Shown one piece after another: positions 1 to 11,100 of a stretch of DNA of 64,000 bases (position 1 is its first letter; each line of letters begins with the position of its first letter). A program made the position numbers and the translations under genes. The notes beneath the pieces are model-generated. The model made no database searches and had not been told where the DNA came from. It saw only the letters and a list, made by a program, of their open reading frames with translations. This DNA is from Aquila chrysaetos chrysaetos. Its lineage: Eukaryota; Chordata; Aves; Accipitriformes; Accipitridae. Location: the NCBI RefSeq assembly GCF_900496995.4, contig NC_044022.1, forward strand, positions 18,242,938 through 18,306,937, given 5' to 3'.

Positions 1-1029
1 TAGCAGGAGAACCGTCTATAAAGCTCATTGCTGTAAACCCCACTGTTTTCAGCAGAAATTAGAGCTGCACTTAACAGTCAAGATCTACGACACTTAACAG
101 GACAATCTTGCACAATCACTTTCTGACCAAGGCTGAAAATACATTCGCACAAAAAATTCAGGAAAGAGTTATGGACAATTAACCACATTTGTTAAGCCAA
201 GATAACAGAAAACAAACTAAAACATGAAGAAAGGTACAGCTCTCTGAATAAATGGCTATTTGTTTTTACAAATTGTCAGTCTGCTGCTGATTTATGGACA
301 GATAGGTATGGAACATACAGTAATCTGTGTCAGATGGGAAGAGTGAATTCTTTACAGTGTGAATACTAGCCAAATAATTATTTTGCTTCTTTCTACTTCT
401 GCTTTCTGCTCATCTCTACAGGAGTGGTTAAATGTCATTTAAATATTAAAAAACATCAACCCAGATTGAGATCCATGCTATGGTTAATTACAATGTGTTC
501 TTTTTATCAGTCATAGTTTTCACTTTGAGCATAATGTACTTGTATTCTTTAATGAGGCTGCTGGTGACCTGGATGGCCAGAACAGCCCTACAGAATTAGA
601 GGAGATGCTGTACCATAAAGGAACAACATCTGGGTAAACAAGGCTCTGGCATGTCTGTTTGAAATCCAATTATTTTTCTGCTGTGTGGGAAAAACTACAT
701 AGCTCCATTTATTAAAAAAGAATGCCACAACACAGTTACATGAATGGGAAACTTCATACAAAGCTCTTTTTCTTCTATGCACACACACTTTCATGTTAGC
801 TTATACAGGTTCTCTGAACAAACACAGCCCATTAAAAAAGCTCCCACTTCCAAGCAATACTCCGTCTGGATAATATTTGTAAAAGGGCCTGAGGGACTGG
901 GAAACCAAATACTGAAGATATCAATGCCTGTTACTTCAGAAAGATTCCAACCAAATTTTCAAAACAGCAAAGTGTCAGAGTCACCCAAATGGCGCTGACT
1001 ATGAATGGGACTTGGGCTTCTTTGAAATC
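1..1029. other. Intergenic DNA, no gene seen
   Basis: AT-rich single-copy-looking sequence to the left of the CR1 copy. Only short open frames without recognisable motifs or flanking splice signals occur on either strand. I see no repeat family that I can name and no RNA gene. Confidence 0.6.
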
Positions 1030-1127
1030 AGAATCATAGAATCATGGAATCATAGAATCATTTAGGCTGGAAAGGACCTTTAAGATCATCAAGTCCAACA
1101 ATTAACCTAGCATTGCCAAGTCCACCA

Positions 1128-1589
1128 CTAAACCATCTCCCTATGTGCCACATCTACACATCTTTTCAATACCTCCAGGGATGGTGACTCCCTGGGCAAC
1201 CGCTTCCAACACTTGACAACCCTTTCGGTGAAGAAATTTTTCCTAATGTCCAATCTAAACCTCCCCTGGTGCAACTTCAGGCCATTTCCTCTCATCCTAT
1301 CGCTTGTTACCTGGGAGAAGAGACCGACCCCCACCTCACTCCAACCTCCTTTCAGGTAGTTGTAGAGAGCGATAAGGTCTCCCCTCAGCCTCCTTTTCTC
1401 CAGGATGAACAACCCCAGTTCCCTCAGCCGCTCCTCATAAGACTTGTGCTCCAGACCCTTCACCAGCTTCGTTGCCCTTCTCTGGACACGCTCCAGCACC
1501 TCAATGTCTTTCTTGTCGTGAGGGGCCCAAAACTGAACACAGCACTCGAGGTGCGGCCTCACCAGTGCCGAGCACAGGGGGACGATCAC
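1128..1589 (-). pseudogene. CR1 ORF2 fragment: C-terminal region
   Basis: Continuation of the CR1 ORF2 protein after the frame break near 1,600. It carries the typical CR1 C-terminal segment, with motifs such as LVRPHLE, VQFWAPH, VQRRATK and [14 protein letters not shown], and ends at the normal C-terminal region shortly before the 3' UTR. About three residues appear to be deleted near the end relative to the family pattern I know. It has no start of its own and is not a gene. Confidence 0.88.
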
Positions 1590-2542
1590 TTCCCCAGTCT
1601 GCTGGCCACACTATTTCTGATACAAGCCGGGATGCTGTTGGTCTTTTTGGCCACCTGGGCACACTGCCGGCTCATATTCAGCCGGCTGTTGGCCAACACC
1701 CCCAGGTCCTTTTCCACCAGGCAGCTTTCCAGCCACTCTTCCCCAAGCCTGTAGCGCTGCATGGGGTTGTTGTGACCCAAGTGCAGGACCCGGCACTGAG
1801 CCTTGCTGAACCTCATACAATTGGCCTCGGCCCATCGATCCAGCCTGTCCACATCCCTCTGTAGAGCCTTCCTGCCCTTGAGCAGATCAACCCTCCCGCC
1901 CAACTTGGTGTCATCTGCAAACTTACTGAGGGTGCACTCGATCCCCTCATCCAGACCATTGATGAAGATATTAAACAGAAGTGGCCCCAATGCTGAGCCC
2001 TGGGGAACACCACTTGTGACTGGCCGCCAACTGGATTTAACTCCGTTCACCACCACTCTTTGGGCCCGGCCATCCAGCCAGTTTTTTACCCAGTGAAGAG
2101 TACACCTGCCCAAGCCACAAGCAGCCAGTTTCTCCAGGAGAATGCTGTGGGAAACGGTGTCAAAGGCTTTACTAAAGTCCAGGCAGACAACATCCACAGC
2201 CTTTCCCTCATCCACTAAGCGGGTCACCTTGTCACAGAAGGAGATCAGGTTGGTCAAGCAGGACCTGCCTTTCATAAACCCATGCTGACTGGGTCTGATC
2301 GCCTGGTTGTCCTGTACATGCTGTGTGATGGCACTCAAGATGATCTGCTCCATAACCTTCCCCGGCACCAAGGTCAGACTGATGGGCTTGTAGTTCCCCA
2401 GATCCTCCTTCTGGCTCTTCTTGCAGATGGGCGTCACATTTGCTAACCTCCAGTCAACTGGGACTTCCCCGGTCAGCCAGGACTGCTGATAAAAGATGAA
2501 AAGTGGCTTGGTGAGCACTTCCGCCAGCTCCCTCAGTACCCA
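1586..2542 (-). pseudogene. CR1 ORF2 fragment: reverse transcriptase domain
   Basis: Reverse transcriptase part of CR1 ORF2, the enzyme that copies LINE RNA into the chromosome at a nicked target. Recognisable RT motifs appear in order: [11 protein letters not shown] (catalytic box A), [11 protein letters not shown], and FADD (box C, plus-strand positions 1,910-1,921). The upstream endonuclease domain is absent because of the 5' truncation. The frame stops at 1,586, shortly after a segment reading [10 protein letters not shown], while the homologous C-terminal part continues in another frame at 1,128-1,589. A single small indel near position 1,600 therefore breaks the ORF. The copy is inactive. 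The catalytic aspartates are still present, so it is only moderately old. Confidence 0.88.
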
Positions 2543-3539
2543 AATCTTGAGCTTCATGCACACTCACTAAACAGAGAGTCTTCACCACATCAGAGAAAAT
2601 ACAGGAGAAGTGCAGGAGGGAATCAAGACCCAAATCTAAATTTCTGGTACTGTAAGTCATTTTTTGCATTAATAGTGCTTAATACTGGTTAATAATGGTG
2701 ATTGATAATAAAGGTGCTGCAAAGAATGGACTCGCCTTCCTATTTTCCATTCCTCTGAAGATCAGTCGTTGTTCTTCTCATTCTTTTTGCTATTTTCCAA
2801 AGAAATGCCATAGAGGAAGAGCTGAAAGAATCATCAAGTGGAATGATTAATGTCACAAAGGGGCTTTTGGTCTGCATATGATGCATAAGGACAGCTTCAT
2901 CATGAGGAATTATAATAGAATCTTGTGTCTGGTGGTATCCAGGCTGTCCAATATGAACTGTACTCACCACAGAAATATTAATGACTTTAACTGTTCTGCA
3001 TTTTGAATGTCTTTCAAAACTGTGCTGTCTCAGAACTGGAAGTGACTTGGTGTGATTTCCTAATTTACATGGCAAAGAGACTTTGTTCATTTATGGTGTC
3101 AAAGGTAATTTTAGGGCTAATGAGATTTTATATCAGACATTTATCCAGCTAAATAAACAGACTAGATTCAGCTTGTAAGAATGGCCAAGAGATTAATTTG
3201 AAATGTGCAAATGAAGGAATGGAATCTGGGGAAAGTGTTTCTTGCTGCAATATGCAGGCAAACTGCACAATCAAAAAACCCAGAAGCTTTTCTATCACGT
3301 GGTGTCAATCACAGAGCTCAAGCTCAAGCTGGATCCTGTAAGTATACCAAAATAGCTTTCAACCAATTCAAACTAATGGAGTAATTGATAGCAACAGCTG
3401 ATTGCCATCTTTGATGTGGATCAGCATGGATAGGGGTGAAGATGTTTTTCTGGAAGCCTTCACATGTGCAGAGAACAAGGAAACATGGGTTGGAAACCCC
3501 AGCCTGTGCTCCTGCCCGGTGTGGGAAGGCAATGCAGAA

Positions 3540-3930
3540 TTGCCTGCCCTTCCCTTCACCCGCCACAGCCTGACTCACCCTAACATTACCCTGCTCTCCT
3601 CTTGCTCTCCATCCCACTCCACATGGTTCATCCTCATCCCTTCTCCTTGCCGCACCAGTTTCCATTCAGGCTTCTCACTCCAATCCCAGCCAACAGTCAT
3701 CAGCCATGTCCAGTTCTCAACTCCATGCTCCTTCTCCTGCTCCAGGCTCCTTGCCCAGTCAGTCCCAGGTCCCTCCCAACTTGGGTCCTTGTCCAAGACA
3801 TCCCCCTCTCACCTCCAGTGCACCAGAGACCTGCTCCTTGTCCTGTAATTCCAACCCGTATCCTTCGGGTCATGTTGTCACTCATTCTCCATCGTTTCCT
3901 TGCCCAGACCCAGTACTTCGGCTCCCTCCG
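3540..3930. repeat. Pyrimidine-rich low-complexity block
   Basis: The plus strand is dominated by C and T in short imperfect units such as CTCC, TCCCAG and CCTTG. The frames open through it on the plus strand (for example 3,602-4,006) are rich in Ser, Pro and Leu, as expected from composition alone. I could not match it to a known family. It may be a degraded repeat or an old LTR segment. Confidence 0.35.
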
Positions 3931-6900
3931 TGTCCACTCTTCATATCACAGTCCAGGTTTGTGGGAAGCTGCTGCCCTGAGGGCTGCTAAGGCACAAGGG
4001 CATTAGGAAGAGTACAGGAAGGACACACTCACTGTTTTCACGGCTGGTACCCTGCGCGCCCTGTTCTCAAGAAGCCAGGGCTACACTTAACAGGCAAAGT
4101 CTTATTACGGAAAGTATCAGATATTCTTAGTAAAATAAAAATATGAAACAACAATAAATTGTGCATCCCACCTCCGTTACTGAAATATTTCCACCCTTGC
4201 TGGATGCTTTAGAGTCCTGCTGCTTAGGCAGAAGAGGTTCACGTAAATAAGACCTTTTTGCAAAATTATCTGGACATAAACTGCCATCTTAAGTTTACTC
4301 ACTGGAGCTTGGGGACAGAGCTATTAATGCAAGAGGCAGTCTTTTCAAGAAAAACAGCCAAAGCAGATCAGGAAAATCCACCAGAGATTCTCTGAAAGTA
4401 CCAGAGGTTTTCCTGAAGGGGAGCAGAAGTGGATTTAAAGGCTGAAGAGGAAGAATGTACTATACTGAGCCATGAAAACACTGGGGAACATGAAAGGACA
4501 CTCACTGTATCCAAACCCTCAATAAATTTTAATTTACTGCTGACACAAGAGATATCAGGAAGTTGGGAAAAGCATCGAGAGGATAGTATGAAAGAAAAGG
4601 TGCTTGCCCTTGGCATGACAGAAGGACTCTTCCTTTCTCAGCAGCTATTTTACCAGCTCCCTTGCAATGCTCCCTTTCTCCTTCCCAGAAAAAAAAAAAG
4701 AAAAGGTTGATTTGCATAATCTCTTCTTAGGGGTTGCAATGGATCCTGTATCTCCCTTTTGGTTCTTAAGGGATCATTATTTTATTTCTTCTTTGTAAAG
4801 CTTTCTCTCTTAAAGGGACTTTTTCCCTAAGCCCAGCAATACTATAAACCCAGAAAAATCAGGGCCAAGGCAACATGTTAAAGACATCACTATATGCCAT
4901 ATTATGGAAATGTACATTTAGAAGATGCACAGAAACTGAGCTCTGCCTAGGGAGATGTGGTGATACAGAAAAAATGCTGTGACATTTTAATGTTGCTTGT
5001 CTCAGCTTAGACTAAGCATAGAATTGATATGACTATCTATCATTCCTGTACCCACATACAGATCCTTGGCTAAACAGAGACATTTCAATAGGAGCGATGA
5101 CTCAGAATAATTCCAGTTTCCACTTGTGGGACCAATCATGGCCCCATTGCCCCTGCCAGAGGAAGACATAGCTTCCATTTGATAGTCAGTCATTCCAATA
5201 TGACACAAGCATTCTTCCTATTCCTACATTACGGGAAAAGCTGTGCTTGTGTGGAAGTATGCATTTCTTTAGGGAATGAATCAACATAATCCCCGTGAGT
5301 CTGCATGTGAACCTTCCTGGTTTCTCGCGCTATGCCAGAGGACATCTGCATAAATAAGACAAGCGATGCAGCAGTCAGTTTAAGACAGAAACTGCATGCT
5401 GTGTTTCTCAGTTCACCAAAGGCCATATCCTTTGGCAGGAATAAATCTCCTGACGCTCTTCCTCAAGAGCTCAGAATGCTGACCAATAGAAAATTAACAA
5501 GGTAACTTTCCCCAGGTGACAGGTGAAGTTACATTCCTTAAGGTAGTTTTTCCTTTTCAAACTCATAAATGAAATGTGGAAGCACGCTATGAAATAAACA
5601 GGACATGCAGCATGGCTGAGCTAGCACCACTGAGAGAGCATTCATACAGTAAACTTAATGATGCATGAACTGATGCATTTGTTTTGAAAACTGCTTGTAT
5701 TTAGTCCTTTTGCCCTTGTTTGGTGGGATTGACAATCTGCTCAGAAAGGATCCAGAACCGAAACAGGGGAAATGCCAAAGGTCCACAGTGAGACAGAACA
5801 GAGCGTGCGGATGTCAGCAACGCACCCTGGGCTTTGACTGCCGCCCAGGAATTTCCTAACCTCTGATTACAAGTCAGAGACTGACAATCTGTGTTACAGT
5901 ACCCCTGACGGTCTCCCAGAAAGTCCGCATCCCCCTCACAATTGGGGTTCAGCAAATCCCCACTAGGAAGAATCAATCCCACCCTGAAGAAAGACAGAAG
6001 GAGCTGCTGGGGGAAACTGAGGCACAGCGGTGAAGCGACCTGTAAAGGTACAGCAGATGAGCAGTCTGACTTTAAAGCTGAGTCTTGTAACTTTAAGCCT
6101 GGTGCTGTACCCAGGACTGCATTTCTCTGCTGTGCTTATACTACCAGATCCTGCTCAAAAGTTCACTGAAAATGAATAAAAAGACAACTACTGACCTAGT
6201 GGTCTTTTGACTTTGTTCTTTAGCTCCAGGAATAAGCATCCCGGTTTATTCAGAAATATCTACAAAAGATAGCGAAAATACCCTATTAATTTTATACCCA
6301 TTAACTTCTCATAACATGCTTGATTAATTTGTGTGTATCTGGAGAATGCTGCCATTAATGAAGCTGACACCCTTTCACTTGGATCAGAGTGCTATGGATC
6401 TACTGGGGAACTGGCTAGGGGCCGCATGGAGACTTATGCCTTGTTAATATTTATTAACTGTGTTAGCAAATGTGTTTCTGAAAGCAGGAAAATAATGCTA
6501 GTGTGTTTTCCCCTTTTTCCCATTCCCTCCTTGCATTTTCCTCGCCCTGCATTTTTTGTGGAGGAAATGTAACACTCGTAGATTCTGCTGCCGTTCATTG
6601 CAGAGATGACAAAATCCCCTGTCTCAGCAATTAAACTGGAGCCATGAAAACAAGCTCAGAGATTTCACCTCCATTCTTTCAGGCAAGAGAAAGTTCTTGC
6701 CCACAGTTTTGCTGCAAAGAAGCTCAGCAAATTCATTAATACTCCAGAAGTAGGTAATCAATCCCTTCAGGTCAAAGATGAGAGGTAACGGTATCAAGGC
6801 TTAAATAGCAACCCTTCAGCAGTTCATCTGGTACTGGCTTCGGGTTATGGCGATTCGTCTCTGAAGCTGAAGGCCAGGTTTTGTGTGTTGTCTCCCCACT

Positions 6901-7639
6901 TCACATAATCCTTGACTGCGGTTAGGGCTTTTTTTGGTTTTGGTTTTTTTTCTTAAAGGGAAAAGCTTCATAAAATGCAAAGAGGCGGAATAATATTCTT
7001 TCTGGAAGTAAATGGATGTCCCACTACAAAAACACCTAACCTCTGACATGCGTGCAATACATAAAATGTCTACATAAAATGACAGCATTCGTTCAGAGCA
7101 GAAATGCTGTGAAAGGTAAAGAACGGTGCAAAGCCCTTCCTACCATTTTCTGTACCTGAAGGCCCATGGCCATCTTATTCCCAGGAAGCACAATGCGTTT
7201 ACACTTGGAAGCCTGAAGAATGGGTAAATTGTGAATGAAACTTCATTTTCTTTTAGCTTGCTGTTCTACCTGCCCTATTGTTGCCGTTAGCATCCGCAAT
7301 ACACTCTCCAGCCTCAGCTCTATCCATCAGCTATGAGCACCTCACAAAAACAAATACTTGCAACTTACGTAAGATAGCTATTCTTTATATACGAGGCTCT
7401 ATTTTTGGTAAGAGGAGGGTCACATAAGAAACTTCTGGTTTCATGCTGTGCGCTGCTACTAGCTGCAATTTATTTTCAGCACTACCTGCATTCTCTAGTT
7501 AACAATGGCTCTAGATTAAAGCCTGTTTACTGACTTGCAATATTCCGGTTGCTGGTGAAAGGAAGGACAGAATAAATTACAGGATGCCAAGAATTCAACA
7601 GAAACAAGTATGCAGCGTCGAAGCGCACAATTTCTTTCC

Positions 7640-8130
7640 AAACAGCCTGAAGCTTCCGCACGGTGCCAGACCGAATGAGAGACCCCCCCCGCACACATTT
7701 TCAGAAAGCCAGGCCCCGGTGCAAACACTGCAGGAGGGAAGCAGGACATGTGAAGAGCTGTGCTGCGAGGGAAGGACGGGAGCAGGGCCGCGGAGGAAGC
7801 GGAAGGCGGTGGTGAAGAGCTCGTGGCAGATGATGATGCCCGGCGCGGCAGCCTTGCATGCGGCAGCCCCCGGCCTTTGTGGCCAGCCGTGGCAGGGCTC
7901 CATGGATCCCCGCGACGTGCCTCTACTTTTCCAGTGAGGATCCTGTCTCCCGGCATCCGTGCAGCTCTGTCCCAGCCACGGCTATCAGGCCAGAGAGGGC
8001 AACTGCTGTCCCCGTTCAGTGGCTTTCCACATAAAGTCTTAGCCCTTGTGCAGGGCAGCAAGAAGAACACCCTGGATCGACAAGACAATGCGGCTGAAAG
8101 AAAGATTATTTTCCAAACGAACTGAACTTG
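7640..8130. other. Isolated GC- and CpG-rich block
   Basis: This stretch is clearly richer in GC and CpG than its surroundings, with runs such as CCGCGG, CGGCGCGG and CCCGCGACG. Open frames of 100-209 codons cross it on both strands, but they look composition-driven (Ala, Pro, Ser, Arg, Gly) and I recognise no domain. It could be a small CpG island of an unannotated transcript, a distal enhancer, or an old GC-rich repeat. Confidence 0.3.
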
Positions 8131-11100
8131 CTGGCCCCAGCCCACTCCTGGGTGGAGAGAACTGCACAGTCAGGGCAAAGGCATCCATGGTGTTTTATTT
8201 TTCACTTTTTAACCAAATCGGCAGCAATGAAATTAGGTTTTGTAGGAAATATCTCCTAAAAACAATCTCACGTGCCCATGGGCTCTGTGGATGTGGTAGT
8301 AGTGTATGAGTAAATAAAGGAAGTAAAAAGGTTAAATTAATTCAACAATCAGATGCTCTAAGCAAAACCGAGGCCATCAAAACCAGAAAAACTAGCTCCT
8401 AACTCCACAAGTGCTCCCACAATCACAGCAGAGCAAACAAGCGAAACAGCCAGGGTTTAATTTTACCATCACATCTGCTACTCTGACACCGAGATATTTT
8501 CTTTGCTGTTATTGCTGAATTACAGTACCAAGGTACAGAGCAGAATCAGATGGGAAGATCAGGGATCTTTTATATGACTTGAGATTTCTTTTTCTTTTCT
8601 TTTTTTCTAATCTTTTTGATATCTATTGAAGATTTCACAATGTAGAACTCGGGCAATAAACTGAATCATATATTAAAATATGCAATAGTATCAAGAACAG
8701 TGCTAATCTCAGTTTACTAGCTCACAGGTAACGAAATCCCATATCAACCCTTCCAAAAATGATTCAGGCAGATTAAATCTGACAGGACAGCATGGGGTAA
8801 TTTGTGCTGTGGTAGTATGCAGTGTACTAGTTTTCAGATAATTTCTCATTTCCAGGGCATTTGAACATTTAGCTTTGAAACTCTGACACATAAAAGGGAA
8901 AAAGCATTTGAGAAAAATTGTTTTCTCTCTTTCCTCCTCACCTTTTAGTTCACTTTTGAAGAAGCGAAGGGATGTGAAGACGGATTGCCATCTATTGGTG
9001 TGATTGAGAAATACTGTAAGTGAAAATTTCCCGGTCAAATGCAACTCGAGTACCTGATCTCTAAAAATCTAGAGGTACAAAGTCCCCATATGTAGCACTT
9101 GCTTAGGCACATTAGATGCTGTCTATGATATACCTACAACCTAATTTAATTAAAGGGAATATTTAGACAAAACCAGATTTCCTTCTTTTTCTCCTTTTTT
9201 TCCCCCAAGCAATATACCTGGATTCTTCAGTCAGGTTAGTTTTGAGTGCAGTTAATAGGTATCAGAGATTATCTTTGTACTCTGCTGTTATTTACAGAGG
9301 CCTTTCAAGTCACATCCTGGCTTTGCAAAACAAATTAGAAATAATTAAAAAACAAAGGTCTTGCCTGTAATAGCTCCTTGTAACAGAGGAAATTTAGGTG
9401 TCCTGGGAAGACACAAGAGATTACCTTCTTTGCAGAAAAACTCAGAGAGAGGAAGCAGTGGAGAAAGAAAATTTAGAGATTTCAAGGCATAGACACATTT
9501 CTTGATAAGCAGGAAGAGGAGAGGTTCTATCAGAGAGAGAGAGGCAGGGAAGGAAGCACAAAGAGAACGTAGGAGAAGAGGTGAGGAGACTGAACAACAT
9601 GGATATTCCATGGTTTTAGCCAGCTGTCCCTCCACCAGCCTTTCCACCATGGAATAAGTATTTCCCAGCTAATCTTCCAATCTCATTGACTCTCAAAGCC
9701 AAGAGCAGACAAGCTGCCCCACGGATGATGCTACCTTGGCTGCATGTTGCCACACACCAGCTGGATGTTACTCTCTCCATCCATCACTTGAGCAGTTTAC
9801 ATGGCATATTTCAATTATTTCATTCATGGTAGCACTGATTATGGATATAACAGGACATGTGCTCTGGCATGAATGGCAAAGACTCTTCCCATCTGTGCCC
9901 CCACAGATATATTTCTTAGCACAGATTAGAGTTTTAGTTCAGATTTCAGGGAGGCCACGGTTCCCCTTTTTTCTTGCTCCAAACGCTCATTTTATAATAG
10001 CTCAAAGAGGTCTTACTTTGTTTCCTTTCCTCACTCATAAAAGGGATGTGTCCGTATTGGTGCAGTCATCAAGCCCTATATTGAAATTTTCTATCCTTCT
10101 TCTATCCATAAGCCTCCATCTGCCTGTAGATTAGGTTTCTGTCTGCATCTTAAACAGCCATGACACCTTGGCATAATATCCCCTTCTTCCCACGACGTGG
10201 AGCATTCTTCCACCCAGGAGAGCTAATATGTGGGAGCTGAAGGGCTGCAGTCTGCCAATGCCTTGGGAAATGCACTCTGGAACAAGGATTCACACTGCAA
10301 ACCCTATTATTCAAACTAAAGCCTACCAAACCTCTTTTTGTGTGAGTGATCTTAGCAAGGAGAGCATGAAATGAGAAACCCAGCGGCAGCTGTTTTCTCT
10401 TCCCGAGATTTGCTGCCCCTAGCAGTGAGCTGATCACAGGGAAGGCGGCTGGAGTGCTACAGCCCAGCCTTTACCTGCTCCCTGCGCCCTGGGCTATCAC
10501 ATTGGCTGGTACAGGTCAGTATAGCTCCTTTGCATCTGTTAGAGTTGTCACAGTTTGGACCTGTTCAAGCACCAGCCCTTAGCTCCCAATACCACCATCG
10601 CGCCTGGGCATCCAACTGCTCTCCAAAATAAATGAAATGAAAACAGCACTTCCCTGTTTTAGGAAAGAGACTTTCCATGATTTATTCCCTCTGTCAGTAG
10701 AAGGTTAAAAGTGGCTGGTGTTAGTACGTAAGTAAAGTGGAGTACCAGGGAGCTGGGCAATAAAGCATCTCAGAGCTATTTACCAAGTAGATTGGTTGAT
10801 GTTAATGCCTGTTAGATCAGTGTGGAAACAGCCTCTGGGGGTATATAATAAACAATATTATCGGAGTTGGAGTGCAGGGAATATCAGATTCCACTGCTGA
10901 CTGACAAAGTGAGAGATTGGTTTATTTACTATTAAGAAACCAATTTATAGTGTTGTGAGGTTGCTATGTCTCTGTTTACTAAGAAATAATATATAGCTCT
11001 GATGTTCATTTGTTGTGTAAACATTTCTCAGTTACTTGATCCCCAAAAAGGCAGTTGATGGTACTGTTGTTGTATGCAGAGGCTTAGTTGCACAACAGCA

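Larger units (their letters stand above)
1030..2543 (-). mobile_element. CR1 LINE, 5'-truncated copy with broken reverse transcriptase ORF
   Basis: A chicken-repeat-1 (CR1) non-LTR retrotransposon lying on the minus strand. Its 3' end is at the low-coordinate side, where the (ATTCTATGATTC)-type terminal repeat appears at about 1,030-1,060, followed by the conserved CR1 3' UTR. The 5' end is cut off near 2,543, inside the reverse transcriptase. The element is therefore about 1.5 kb of a family whose full copies are about 4.5 kb. The truncation point is judged from where the frame stops resembling CR1 RT (just before the residues VLRELAE). Only short terminal repeats of the CR1 type are seen and no target duplication was found, as usual for CR1. 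Confidence 0.93.

Noticed and set aside
1269-2096. Plus-strand ORFs across the CR1 copy
   Set aside because: They are antisense shadows of the CR1 reverse transcriptase gene.
3602-4006. A plus-strand ORF of 134 codons
   Set aside because: Ser/Pro/Leu-rich translation of the pyrimidine block, with no motif and no splice context.
7516-8145. A minus-strand ORF of 209 codons, and plus-strand ORFs of 117 and 121 codons, in the GC-rich block
   Set aside because: There is no recognised domain. Open frames on both strands at once point to composition. The block itself is kept as a finding.
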